From CAWJNF01 sp963844235 (GTDB lineage: Bacteria > Actinomycetota > Thermoleophilia > Gaiellales > Gaiellaceae), in NCBI GenBank assembly GCA_963844235.1, contig CAWJNF010000008.1, positions 62,001 through 126,000 on the forward strand: a stretch of 64,000 bases of DNA, in the 5' to 3' direction. Every line of letters begins with the position of its first letter. Within the stretch, counting starts at the first letter, position 1. This document shows positions 7,225 to 14,631 of the stretch, piece after piece. Position numbers and translations under genes: made by a program. Under the pieces are notes generated by a model, which ran no database searches, was not told the origin of the DNA, and saw nothing but the letters and a program-made list of their open reading frames with translations.

Positions 7225-7934
7225 GCGAAGCACGGGGCGAGCATGGCCTGCCACCGCTCGCACGCCGCCTGCTGGCCGAGGCGATCGGCACGTTCGCGCT
7301 CGTGTTCGCTGGCTGCGGCGCGATTATGGTCGACGCCAAGACCGGCGGCGCGCTGGGCCAGGTCGGGATCGCGCTTAGCTTCGGCCTCGTGATCATGGCG
7401 ATGATCTACGCCGTCGGGCACATCTCCGGCGCCCACTTCAACCCCGCCGTCACTTTCGCCTTCGCGCTCACCCGTCGCTTCCCCTGGCCGCGCCTGCTTG
7501 CCTACTGGACCGCCCAGCTCACCGGCGCCGTCGCGGCAGCCGCGATCCTGCTCGGCTCGCTCGGCGATCTCGCCAACCTCGGCGCAACGCTCCCGTCCGG
7601 CTCTGACGGCCAGGCGTTCCTCTGGGAGCTCGTCCTCACCTTCTTCCTCATGTTCGTGATCATGGCCGTCGCCACCGACACCCGCGCCGTCGGGGAAGCA
7701 GCCGCGATCGCGATCGGCGGCACTGTCGGCCTCGATGCCATGTTCGGCGGGCCGATCACCGGCGCGTCCATGAACCCGGCCCGCTCACTCGGCCCGGCCC
7801 TCGTCTCCGGCGACCTGACCTCGATCTGGATCTACCTGCTCGCACCACTCGTCGGCGCAGCACTGGGCGCGCTCGCCTACCAGCTCATCCGCGGGCAAGC
7901 ATCGCCCAGTGCTACCGCCAGGGACGCCGCTTAG
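7221..7934 (+). CDS. MIP-family aquaglyceroporin, probable arsenite channel
   Basis: A 237-residue MIP-family channel with six helices and both pore motifs: HFNPAVTFAFAL near residue 73 and SMNPARSLGPAL near 184. Helix 1 is LLAEAIGTFALVFAGCGAIM. Aquaglyceroporins in arsenic operons (AqpS type) let arsenite leave the cell after arsenate reduction; that role here follows from the ATGA overlap with the arsenate-reductase-like gene and the nearby arsR and arsM. The closing residues are Ser/Thr/Ala-rich and cytoplasmic. The gene converges on arsM with 10 bases between the stops. Confidence 0.85.
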   Translation: MSEARGEHGLPPLARRLLAEAIGTFALVFAGCGAIMVDAKTGGALGQVGIALSFGLVIMAMIYAVGHISGAHFNPAVTFAFALTRRFPWPRLLAYWTAQLTGAVAAAAILLGSLGDLANLGATLPSGSDGQAFLWELVLTFFLMFVIMAVATDTRAVGEAAAIAIGGTVGLDAMFGGPITGASMNPARSLGPALVSGDLTSIWIYLLAPLVGAALGALAYQLIRGQASPSATARDAA

Positions 7935-7944
7935 CGCTGCGCGC

Positions 7945-8619
7945 TCAGCAGCATCCAGCCTGGGCCGCCGGCTGGACGACCGGGAGGCCCTTGGCCGCGG
8001 GATCGGTTGGCTTGCGTGCCGTTACGATCGCGCCGTGGATGCCGTCGGTGATCTCGTGCGTGAAGGTGACGCTCACATCTTCGAAGCCTGCGGTCTCCAG
8101 GCCCGCCTCGTACTCGCCGATGGAGAGCGCGCCGGCGATGCAGCCGGCGAAGTCGCCGCGCTCGAGCCGCTCCTCAGCGCTGAGGCGATCCTCGGCGACC
8201 ACGTCCGTGATCCCGATCCGCCCGCCCGGGCGAAGGACGCGCGCCATCTCCGTCAGAACCGCCGGCTTGTCAGCCGAGAGGTTGATCACGCAGTTGGAGA
8301 TCACCACATCGACGGAGTCGGCCGCGAGTGGGATCGCCTCGATCAGACCCTTGAGGAAGTGGACGTTGGCGACGCCGGCCTCACGTGCGTTCTTCTGCGC
8401 GAGCGCGAGCATCTCGTCCGTCATGTCGAGCCCGTAGGCAACGCCCGTGGGACCGACGCGCTTGGCGGACAGGATCACGTCGATGCCGCCGCCCGAGCCG
8501 AGGTCGAGCACGACCTCGCCCTCGTTCAGCTCGGCGACCGCGGTCGGGTTGCCACAGCCCAGGCTTGCCAGCGCGGCCGTCTCTGGAAGTGCGCCACGCT
8601 CCTCTGCGGAGTACAGCAC
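7945..8619 (-). CDS. arsM: Arsenite S-adenosylmethionine methyltransferase, 5'-truncated
   Basis: A class I SAM methyltransferase closely matching ArsM: VLDLGSGGGIDVILSAKRVG (SAM loop), GLDMTDEML, and three of the arsenite-binding cysteines in SLGCGNP, VISNCVINLS and FAGCIAGAL; the C-terminus ends AGCC. The first usable start is GTG 8617-8619, giving 224 residues. Upstream, however, the same frame still encodes an ArsM-like N-terminus (ATEGSRASCGSGSCCENDPE, about 8620-8706) with no start codon before it merges into a palindromic repeat at 8710-8729. The native start and the first helix have therefore been lost. Activity of the remaining protein is uncertain because the N-terminal cysteine takes part in arsenite binding in characterised ArsM. 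Confidence 0.8.
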   Translation of the reverse strand: MLYSAEERGALPETAALASLGCGNPTAVAELNEGEVVLDLGSGGGIDVILSAKRVGPTGVAYGLDMTDEMLALAQKNAREAGVANVHFLKGLIEAIPLAADSVDVVISNCVINLSADKPAVLTEMARVLRPGGRIGITDVVAEDRLSAEERLERGDFAGCIAGALSIGEYEAGLETAGFEDVSVTFTHEITDGIHGAIVTARKPTDPAAKGLPVVQPAAQAGCC

Positions 8620-8709
8620 CTCGCCGAAGGCGCCTTCCGGGTCGTTCTCGCAGCACGAGCCGCTGCCACAGCTCGCACGGGAACCCTCCGTGGCAACGTG
8701 GGCCGCTTC

Positions 8710-8729
8710 GGGCCGGATGAGATCCGGCC
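8710..8729. repeat. GTAG-type palindromic repeat core at the right edge of the ars island
   Basis: GGGCCGGATGAGATCCGGCC, identical in core to the copy at 6120-6139, sits where the arsM reading frame loses its start. Confidence 0.8.
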
Positions 8730-8764
8730 ACCACGGGCGGGAACGGGCCTTCGGCCCGTTCGCG

Positions 8765-9781
8765 CTACGCGGCGACGGGGCCGCGGAGGGCGGGCATGAT
8801 CTCCTGCCCGTAGGCCTCGAGGACCTGCTCCTGGCCTTCCGTCATGAGGTAGATGTTCCAGTGCCCGACGCCGATCGCCTCGAGCTCCTTCAGCTTGCGG
8901 ACGTGATCCTCGGGGGTGCCGAGGACGCAGAAGCGGTCGCACGTCTCGTCGTCGACGAACTCGCCGTGGGCGGCGCCGACGCGCGAGTGGTCCTCGTAGT
9001 CGTAGAACGTGCGTCGCTTGACGTACTCGTAGAGCGCCGGCGGCAGCTCCGACTCCGGGTACTTGCCGAGCAGGTCCATGACGTGGTTCGAGACCATGGC
9101 CGGGAACCAGCGCACCTGGTCGCGGGCATGCGCGAGGTCGTCGCCGACGAACGCGGGCGCACAGACGATCGGGACGAGCGCGTCCGGGTCGCGGCCGGCG
9201 TCGCTGGCGCTCTGGCGGGCGATGCCCATGATCCACTCGACGATGTCCGGGTCCGCGAGCTGGATCACGACGCCGTCGCCGACGCGGCCCGCGACGCCGA
9301 GCGCCTTGGGCCCGTAGCCGGCCACGTAGACCGGGATCTCCGGCCGGCCCTTGGCCCATTTCAGCTCGAGCTCCTTGCCGTTCCACGTCACGGACCGGCC
9401 GTTCATGAGGTCCTTGATCATCACGAGCGAGCGCTCGAACTCGATCATCTTGACCGGGTCGAGGCCGATCACCCGCCGGGCCGAGTCGCCTCGGCCGATC
9501 CCCATGAACATACGCCCGTTCGAGATGTCCTGCAGCGTCGCGTAGGCACTGGAGAGGACGGTCGGGTCGCGCGTGCCCGGGTTCGTCACGCAGTGCCCGA
9601 GCTTCAGTCGCTCCGTCTCGCGGGCGACGAGCGTCAGCAGCGGGATCGACTCCTGCCAGAGGATGTGCGAGTCGTACGTCCAACCCCAGTCGAAGCCCTG
9701 CTGCTCGGCGAGCTGGAAGAGCTCTACGAAGCGGGAGTGGGGCGGGTCGGGCAGCACAGTTATGCCGAAGCTCAGCGCCAC
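8765..9781 (-). CDS. LLM-class (luciferase-like) flavin/F420-dependent oxidoreductase
   Basis: A 338-residue TIM-barrel protein of the bacterial luciferase-like superfamily. It begins MALSFGITVLPDPPHSRF from GTG 9779-9781, with GWTYDSHILWQES and the typical LGHCVTNPGTRDPTVLSSAYATLQDISNGRMFMGIGRGDS block followed by PVYVAGYGPKALGVAGRVGDGVV. The pattern fits the F420-dependent branch common in actinomycetes, but the substrate is unknown. Palindromic repeats lie on both sides (8710 and 9811). Monocistronic, as far as seen. Confidence 0.8.
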   Translation of the reverse strand: MALSFGITVLPDPPHSRFVELFQLAEQQGFDWGWTYDSHILWQESIPLLTLVARETERLKLGHCVTNPGTRDPTVLSSAYATLQDISNGRMFMGIGRGDSARRVIGLDPVKMIEFERSLVMIKDLMNGRSVTWNGKELELKWAKGRPEIPVYVAGYGPKALGVAGRVGDGVVIQLADPDIVEWIMGIARQSASDAGRDPDALVPIVCAPAFVGDDLAHARDQVRWFPAMVSNHVMDLLGKYPESELPPALYEYVKRRTFYDYEDHSRVGAAHGEFVDDETCDRFCVLGTPEDHVRKLKELEAIGVGHWNIYLMTEGQEQVLEAYGQEIMPALRGPVAA

Positions 9782-9810
9782 AGCGGGCAGTCTACGGTGA
9801 GGGACGCCAC

Positions 9811-9869
9811 GTAGGGGCCGGATACATCCGGCCCGAGCGGGCCCGTAGCGGCCGGATCTCATCCGGCCC
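9811..9869. repeat. Two copies of the GTAG-type palindromic repeat
   Basis: Copies at 9811-9834 (GTAGGGGCCGGATACATCCG plus GCCC) and 9845-9869 (GTAGCGGCCGGATCTCATCC plus GGCCC), separated by CGAGCGGGCCC, in the gap between two minus-strand genes. Confidence 0.85.
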
Positions 9870-9885
9870 GAGCGGGCACGAGACG

Positions 9886-10221
9886 CTAGGACCAGCCGAG
9901 CTCGTCGAGCCGGTCCTCGTCGATGCCGAAGTGGTGGGCGAGCTCGTGGAGGACCGTGATGCGGATCTCCTCCTCGAGAACGGACGGGTCGTCGCCGAAC
10001 TCCTCCTCGAGCGGGATCCTGTAGATGGCGATCTTGTCGGGCAGCACCCCCGCGTAGCCGGAATCGCGCTCCACGAGCGGGATCCCCGTGTAGAGGCCGA
10101 ACAGGTCGGGATCCTCCTCGTTCTCGTCCTCGACGACGATCTCGACGTTCGACATCGCTCGCCGCAGGTCGGGCGGGAGCGACTCGAGCGCGCGGCGTAC
10201 GTGCTCCTCGAAGTCCATCAC
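9886..10221 (-). CDS. Small zincin metallopeptidase-family protein
   Basis: A 111-residue acidic protein with a zinc-protease signature HELAHHFGIDEDRL near the C-terminus (HExxH with a downstream Asp). It matches the short 'metallopeptidase family' of actinobacteria (minimal zincin fold) in length and in the opening FEEHVRRALESLPPDL. Cytoplasmic, no signal. Substrate unknown. The ATG overlaps the stop of the rhomboid gene by four bases, so the two proteases are probably made together. Confidence 0.8.
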   Translation of the reverse strand: MMDFEEHVRRALESLPPDLRRAMSNVEIVVEDENEEDPDLFGLYTGIPLVERDSGYAGVLPDKIAIYRIPLEEEFGDDPSVLEEEIRITVLHELAHHFGIDEDRLDELGWS

Positions 10222-10910
10222 GCCGTACCGAGCCCGAGCTTCGGGGGCCGGCCGACCATGGCAGGCCGAACGGCCAGGAAGCCGAACACGAAGCCGCCGA
10301 TGTGGGCGAAGTAAGCGATGCCGCCAACCTCCTCAGGGTGGGTGAACGCGTAGCCGCCGTCCACGAGCTGGAACACGAACCAGAGGCCGAGGTAGAACCA
10401 GGCTCTCACGTTGAAGAAGAAGACCGGGAAGACCCAGGAGAGGACCTTCGCCCGCGGGAAGAGCATGAGGTAGGCGCCGAGGACGCCCGCGATGGCGCCG
10501 CTCGCGCCGACATTCGGGATCGCGCCGTCGCCGGGGGCGCCGTAATCGAGCGTGACGAATGACTGCAGCGCGGTCGCCGCAAATCCAGACACCAGGTAGA
10601 AGAGCAGGAAGCGGGCCTTGCCGAGCGCGTCCTCGACGTTGTTCCCGAAGATCCACAGGAACAGCATGTTGACGGCGAGATGGCCCCAGCCGCCGTGGGC
10701 GAACTGCGACGTCACAGCGTTCAGGGGCCACTCGAGACCCTCGGTCGCGCAGGATCCATCGACCTCGCAGGGCTGGTAGCCGATCTGCTCCACGGACTCC
10801 TCGAGCCGTGACACCTGGTAGCCGGCCCACACCGCGACGTTCGCCGCGATCAGCGACATCGTCACGACCGGCCGCTGCCGCGTCGGTAGCCGGTCCCTGA
10901 GCGGGAGCAC
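10218..10910 (-). CDS. Rhomboid-family intramembrane serine protease
   Basis: A 230-residue protein with six hydrophobic helices. It has the rhomboid serine motif in VGASGAIAGVLGAYL (Ser near residue 138), the catalytic His in YFAHIGGFVFG (near 206) and the HGGWGHLAVNMLFLWIFGNN block of helix 2. It opens with PLRDRLPTRQRPVVT, normal for bacterial rhomboids. A loop with two Cys (PCEVDGSC) lies between helices 1 and 2 and may form a disulfide outside the membrane. Rhomboids cut membrane-spanning substrates; none is evident nearby. Confidence 0.88.
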   Translation of the reverse strand: MLPLRDRLPTRQRPVVTMSLIAANVAVWAGYQVSRLEESVEQIGYQPCEVDGSCATEGLEWPLNAVTSQFAHGGWGHLAVNMLFLWIFGNNVEDALGKARFLLFYLVSGFAATALQSFVTLDYGAPGDGAIPNVGASGAIAGVLGAYLMLFPRAKVLSWVFPVFFFNVRAWFYLGLWFVFQLVDGGYAFTHPEEVGGIAYFAHIGGFVFGFLAVRPAMVGRPPKLGLGTA

Positions 10911-10997
10911 GACCGGATCCTAGGCTCGAGCTCGGCTCCGGCCGGAAGGCTGGAGCTCGACGGCGCGGGGTTCGCCCCACGGCAGCATGCCCGAGCC

Positions 10998-11939
10998 TCA
11001 GGCGACGATGAGCGCGAGGAGGGCCTTCTGCGCGTGCAGGCGGTTCTCGGCCTGATCCCACGCGGCCGAGCGCGGCCCGTGCAGGAGGTCCTCGTCGATC
11101 TCCTCGCCGTAGTGCGCCGGAAGATCATGCATGACGATCGCCCGCGGGTCGGCAACCGCCAGCAGCTCGTCGTCGATCCGGTAACCCTGGAACGCCTGCC
11201 GGCGTTGCTCGGCCTCGGCGTCCTGGCCCATGCTCGTCCAGACGTCGGTGTACAGGGCGTGCGCCGCGGTGGCGGCCGCGCGCGGGTCGCGGACGAAGCC
11301 GACCGTGCCTCCCGCCGCGTCGGCCGCCTCACGCGCCGCCGCGACGACGTCGGCGCGCGGCTCGTACCCGGGCGGGTTAGAGGCGACGAAATCGAAGCCG
11401 AGCTTCGCGCAGATCGTCATCAGCGAGTGGCAAACGTTGTTTCCGTCGCCGACGTAGGCGACGCGCACGCGATCGAGGTCGTCGAAGCGCTCACGGAGCG
11501 TCAGCGCGTCGGCCAGCGCCTGGCAGGGATGGAACTCGTCCGTGAGCCCGTTGACGACCGGGATCGACGCATGCTGGGCGAGCTCCTCGAGATCGGACTG
11601 GCGGTACGTGCGCACGACGACGGCATCGAGGTAGCGCGAGAGGACGAGGGCCGTGTCCCGGACCGTCTCGCCCCGTCCGAGCTGCAGCTCTCCCGTCGCC
11701 AGCGGGACGGCGGCACCGCCGAGCTGCGTCATCCCGGCCGCGAACGAGACCCGCGTGCGGGTGGAGGGCTTGTCGAAGATCATCCCGAGCGTCCGCGCCG
11801 TCAGCAGTGGCGTGGGCGCCCCCTCAGAGTGGCGCCGCTTGAGCTCGACCGCGAGCGCGAGCAGCGTGTCGAGCTCGTCCGCCGACCAGTCCTCGACGCG
11901 GAGGAAGTCGCGCCCTCTCAGATCGGTGGGGACGTCCAT
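10998..11939 (-). CDS. argF: Ornithine carbamoyltransferase-family protein
   Basis: A 313-residue protein beginning MDVPTDLRGRDFLRVEDWSA. The carbamoyl-phosphate motif KPSTRTRVSF, HPCQALADALTLRE and the TDVWTSMGQ loop that closes on ornithine are all present. The C-terminal substrate motif, normally HCLPAHRGEE, reads HDLPAHYGEE: Cys is replaced by Asp and Arg by Tyr. In characterised enzymes this Cys contacts ornithine, so the amino-group acceptor could differ. No other arginine genes flank it. An upstream in-frame ATG exists at 12006-12008 but the extension looks non-coding and overlaps the hsp20 promoter. Confidence 0.78.
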   Translation of the reverse strand: MDVPTDLRGRDFLRVEDWSADELDTLLALAVELKRRHSEGAPTPLLTARTLGMIFDKPSTRTRVSFAAGMTQLGGAAVPLATGELQLGRGETVRDTALVLSRYLDAVVVRTYRQSDLEELAQHASIPVVNGLTDEFHPCQALADALTLRERFDDLDRVRVAYVGDGNNVCHSLMTICAKLGFDFVASNPPGYEPRADVVAAAREAADAAGGTVGFVRDPRAAATAAHALYTDVWTSMGQDAEAEQRRQAFQGYRIDDELLAVADPRAIVMHDLPAHYGEEIDEDLLHGPRSAAWDQAENRLHAQKALLALIVA

Positions 11940-11969
11940 ATGGGTCAGGATCGTAGCCGCAGTCGCGAC

Positions 11970-11998
11970 TTGACAATACAGCGCTGAGATTTTATACT
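11970..11998 (+). promoter_or_regulatory. Near-consensus sigma-70-type promoter of hsp20
   Basis: TTGACA (11970-11975) and TATACT (11993-11998) with a 17-base spacer, in an unusually AT-rich patch. AAAGGAGG follows at 12024-12031 before the ATG at 12038. CTTGACA...CTGAG around it is only distantly like a HAIR (HspR) site. Confidence 0.75.
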
Positions 11999-12037
11999 TA
12001 TCATACAATCAATAACCTCACCCAAAGGAGGCCAGCA

Positions 12038-12514
12038 ATGGCAGTTGTTCGTTGGGAGCCGCTCAGGGAGCTCGCCGCCCTTCAGAACGAGATGGGCCGC
12101 TTCGTGAACCAGATGTGGGGCTCGGCCACGACCGGCGCCGGCAACGGCGGCACGGCCTGGCTGCCCGCGCTCGACGCCTGGGAGACGGAGGACGAGATCG
12201 TCCTCGCGGTCGATCTGCCCGGGATCCCCGAGGACAAGGTGTCGATCGAGGTGGACGAGGGCGTGCTCACCGTGAGCGGGGAGCGCGAGCGCACGGTCGA
12301 GCAGACCGGCGAGCGCTTCTCTCGCTTCGAGCGGCGCTACGGCACGTTCTCGCGCAGCGTCACGCTGCCGCAGGGCGTGAGCGTCGACGACATCAAGGCG
12401 GACTTCACGGACGGGGTGCTCGAGATCCACCTGCCCCAGCCGCAGGAGCGCAAGCCCAGGCGCATCCAGATCGGTGCCAAGGGCACGATCGAGGGAGAGG
12501 CCGAGGCGGCCTGA
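12038..12514 (+). CDS. Hsp20/alpha-crystallin small heat-shock protein
   Basis: A 158-residue small heat-shock protein. After a short N-terminal arm (MAVVRWEPLRELAALQNEMG), the alpha-crystallin domain spans about residues 44-140 with PALDAWETEDEIVLAVDLPG, GVLTVSGERER and FTDGVLEIHLPQP. The C-terminal extension is short and acidic. It binds unfolding proteins without ATP and passes them to DnaK and ClpB, whose genes lie 19 kb away. It has its own strong promoter and a perfect terminator hairpin, so it is a single-gene unit. Confidence 0.92.
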   Translation: MAVVRWEPLRELAALQNEMGRFVNQMWGSATTGAGNGGTAWLPALDAWETEDEIVLAVDLPGIPEDKVSIEVDEGVLTVSGERERTVEQTGERFSRFERRYGTFSRSVTLPQGVSVDDIKADFTDGVLEIHLPQPQERKPRRIQIGAKGTIEGEAEAA

Positions 12515-12532
12515 CCGCGAGAGCGGACGAAT

Positions 12533-12557
12533 CCGGGGGCGGTTGGACCGCCCCCGG
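12533..12557. terminator. Bidirectional hairpin between hsp20 and the M3-like peptidase
   Basis: CCGGGGGCGG (12533-12542), loop TTGGA, CCGCCCCCGG (12548-12557): a perfect 10-base stem between two convergent genes. No long T run follows. Confidence 0.75.
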
Positions 12558-12570
12558 TCGTTCCGGCCGG

Positions 12571-14061
12571 CTACACGGTCGCGGCGCCGGCCACGTTCTC
12601 GGCGAGGACGGCGAGGTCGAGCTCGCCTCGCGTGACCTCCTCGGCGAGCTCGTCGGCGTCCATGCCCTGGCCCTCGTGCCAGAGCTCTCGCAGCAGGCTG
12701 CCGGCCTTGCGGCTGGTGAACCAGGTCGTGCCGAAGTCCTCGCGGAGCTGGGCGACGAGCTGGGCCTCCAGCGCCCAGGCGCGGAGGTAGGACGTCGCGT
12801 AGAAACCGGCGTCGACGTCCGCGAAGGCGTCGGCCTCGGGATGCTCGATCCGGGTCGCGTCCAGCAACCGCTCCGCATAGCGGGCCGGCATCGCATCCAG
12901 GTCGGCTCCATCGTGGAGCTCGAGCTCGTAGAGCAGCTTGGCGCAGTAACGGCGCACGAAGTAGAGGAGCACTGCGGTCGATTCGACGACCAGCTCGTCG
13001 GCGCCGCCCATGTCGAGCCTGCGCGCCAGCCAGGGCGCGTCGGTGACGAGGTGCTCGAGCAGGAACGCCCACGCCTCGGTGACCGCGTTATCGCCCAGGC
13101 AGCGGGCCTCGAAACCGAGCGACGCGGACGTGTGCGCGAAGTGCTCGGTATGGCCGGCCTCGTGAAACAGCGCGCGCCAGTCGTCGATTCCGCCGATCGG
13201 CTTGATGCACAGGACGACACGACCGGGAACGTCGATAGGCGAGCAGAATGCCCGCGGATCCTTGCCCGGACGCGCCTCGAGATCGAGATGGACGTTGCGC
13301 TGCGCTCGCAGGTCGACGCCGAGCTCCGCCAACGTCGCCTCGAGGGCCGGCAGCATCCTGTCGGCGGGAAAGCCACCGTCCCAGCGGTCCGAACGCAGCA
13401 GGCGCGGGATATCCGAGCGGCGCGCTTCGTCGAGCCCGATCCCGAGCCGGGTCCTGAGCAACCGGTCGAACGCGCTGGCGTGCAAGCCCTCCGTCTCGGC
13501 GAGGAAACGCTCGCACTGCTCCCCCAGCCGCGCGAGGCGGAAGCCGAATCGCTCGTAGAGCACGCGGTAGGTGCCGCCGCCCAGCTCGGCAGCGGTCGCA
13601 TGGGTGCGCTCGAGCATCTCGCGGTAGGTCGGGTTCAGCTCCTGGGTCAGGCCGATGCGCGCCCGCTCGAGCTGCTCCCGGCGCTCGCGGTCGGGCTCGT
13701 TCGCGATCGCCGGCCGCAGGTCTCGGTACCCGACGGAGCGGCCGGCCACGTCCGTCTGGAGCGTCGCTTCGAGGCCCGCGACGCGCTCTTCGTCGGTCGC
13801 GTTGAGGCGGCCGACCAGCCCTTCGCAGGCGAACCGCCACAGCTCGGCCACGCCCTCCTCCGGCGCATCTCGCTCGGCGAGCTCGCGCAGCTCGGTGCAC
13901 GCCGCAAGCGACGTCAGGTCGGCATGGCGATCGTAGATCGGCTCGAGGGCGAGCTCCTCCTTCTGACCGGAGAACTGGAGGTAGTACTCCTCCTGGAGCG
14001 CGGACAGGAACCGCTCTCCCTCCGCGCGGTAGTGGTCCAGGTCGGGCGCCATGACGGCCAT
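12571..14061 (-). CDS. M3-like zinc oligopeptidase
   Basis: A 496-residue cytoplasmic protein, mostly helical. The zinc site is ALFHEAGHTEHFAH (HExxH), followed about 25 residues on by DNAVTEAWAFLLEHL, whose Glu suits the third ligand as in M3 (thimet/PepF) peptidases. Length is somewhat short for PepF. Such enzymes degrade short peptides in the cytosol. Two candidate ATGs (14059-14061 and 14050-14052) differ by three residues. The gene is divergent from the YjbQ gene with only 13 bases between starts, so the two promoters must overlap. Confidence 0.78.
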   Translation of the reverse strand: MAVMAPDLDHYRAEGERFLSALQEEYYLQFSGQKEELALEPIYDRHADLTSLAACTELRELAERDAPEEGVAELWRFACEGLVGRLNATDEERVAGLEATLQTDVAGRSVGYRDLRPAIANEPDRERREQLERARIGLTQELNPTYREMLERTHATAAELGGGTYRVLYERFGFRLARLGEQCERFLAETEGLHASAFDRLLRTRLGIGLDEARRSDIPRLLRSDRWDGGFPADRMLPALEATLAELGVDLRAQRNVHLDLEARPGKDPRAFCSPIDVPGRVVLCIKPIGGIDDWRALFHEAGHTEHFAHTSASLGFEARCLGDNAVTEAWAFLLEHLVTDAPWLARRLDMGGADELVVESTAVLLYFVRRYCAKLLYELELHDGADLDAMPARYAERLLDATRIEHPEADAFADVDAGFYATSYLRAWALEAQLVAQLREDFGTTWFTSRKAGSLLRELWHEGQGMDADELAEEVTRGELDLAVLAENVAGAATV

Positions 14062-14074
14062 CTAGGATAGCCCC

Positions 14075-14476
14075 GTGCGCGAGCTGACCCTCGAGACGAC
14101 ACAGCGGACGCAGTTCGTCGACATCACGTCCCTCGTGCTCGACGGCCTGGGCGATCCCGGGGCTGCGACAGCCATGCTCGTCTACGTCCCACACGCTACC
14201 GCCGGCGTCGTCGTACAGGAGCCGCGCGCCGACAACACCGTCGCCGACGACCTCCACATGGCCTTCGACCGCATCGTCGAGGACGGGTGGCCGTACACGC
14301 ACTTCGAGGAGCACGAGCAGAATCCGTGGTCCCACATCCGCGCCGCCCTGGCCGGCTCGTCGGTCGTGATTCCGCTCGATGGCGGCAAGCCCGCTCTGGG
14401 TGTCTGGCAGGGCATCTTCTTCTGCGAGTTCGACGGGCCGCGAACGCGCAGGGTGCTCGTCGCGACGCTCTCGTAG
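14075..14476 (+). CDS. YjbQ/UPF0047 family protein (secondary thiamine-phosphate synthase)
   Basis: A 133-residue protein from GTG 14075. The conserved YjbQ features are present: VPHATAGVVVQE, DLHMAFDRIVEDG and NPWSHIRAALAGSSVVIPL, then GVWQGIFFCEFDGPR near the C-terminus. Members can complement loss of thiamine-phosphate synthase but their primary reaction is not settled. The TAG stop lies in a palindromic repeat (14473-14498). Confidence 0.88.
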   Translation: MRELTLETTQRTQFVDITSLVLDGLGDPGAATAMLVYVPHATAGVVVQEPRADNTVADDLHMAFDRIVEDGWPYTHFEEHEQNPWSHIRAALAGSSVVIPLDGGKPALGVWQGIFFCEFDGPRTRRVLVATLS

Positions 14477-14498
14477 GGGCCGGTCCCCGACCGGCCCG
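14473..14498. repeat. GTAG-type palindrome, GGTCCCCGACC core
   Basis: GTAGGGGCCGGTCCCCGACC followed by GGCCCG. Same ends as the other copies but a different core; shared with 34910-34934. It provides the TAG stop of the YjbQ gene. The remaining bases to 14631 show no gene. Confidence 0.85.
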
Positions 14499-14631
14499 CC
14501 GCTGTCCGCTGCCGCGACCGGGCCGCCCGCCATCACCCGTACGGGGGCTTCCGGATACATCTTTTCGGGGACGACGAACGCGCTGAAGCGGCCACCCTGA
14601 ACCACGGCGGGGTAGGGGAGACTGCTCGGCG

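Noticed and set aside
11941..12000. HAIR (HspR-binding) site at hsp20
   Set aside because: CTTGACA...CTGAG matches only a few positions of CTTGAGT-N7-ACTCAAG. The dnaK upstream region (31137-31222) also lacks a convincing match.
14520..14631. Riboswitch upstream of the subtilase gene
   Set aside because: GGGGGCTTCCGG...TTTTCGGGG looked structured, but I could not fit it to a known class.
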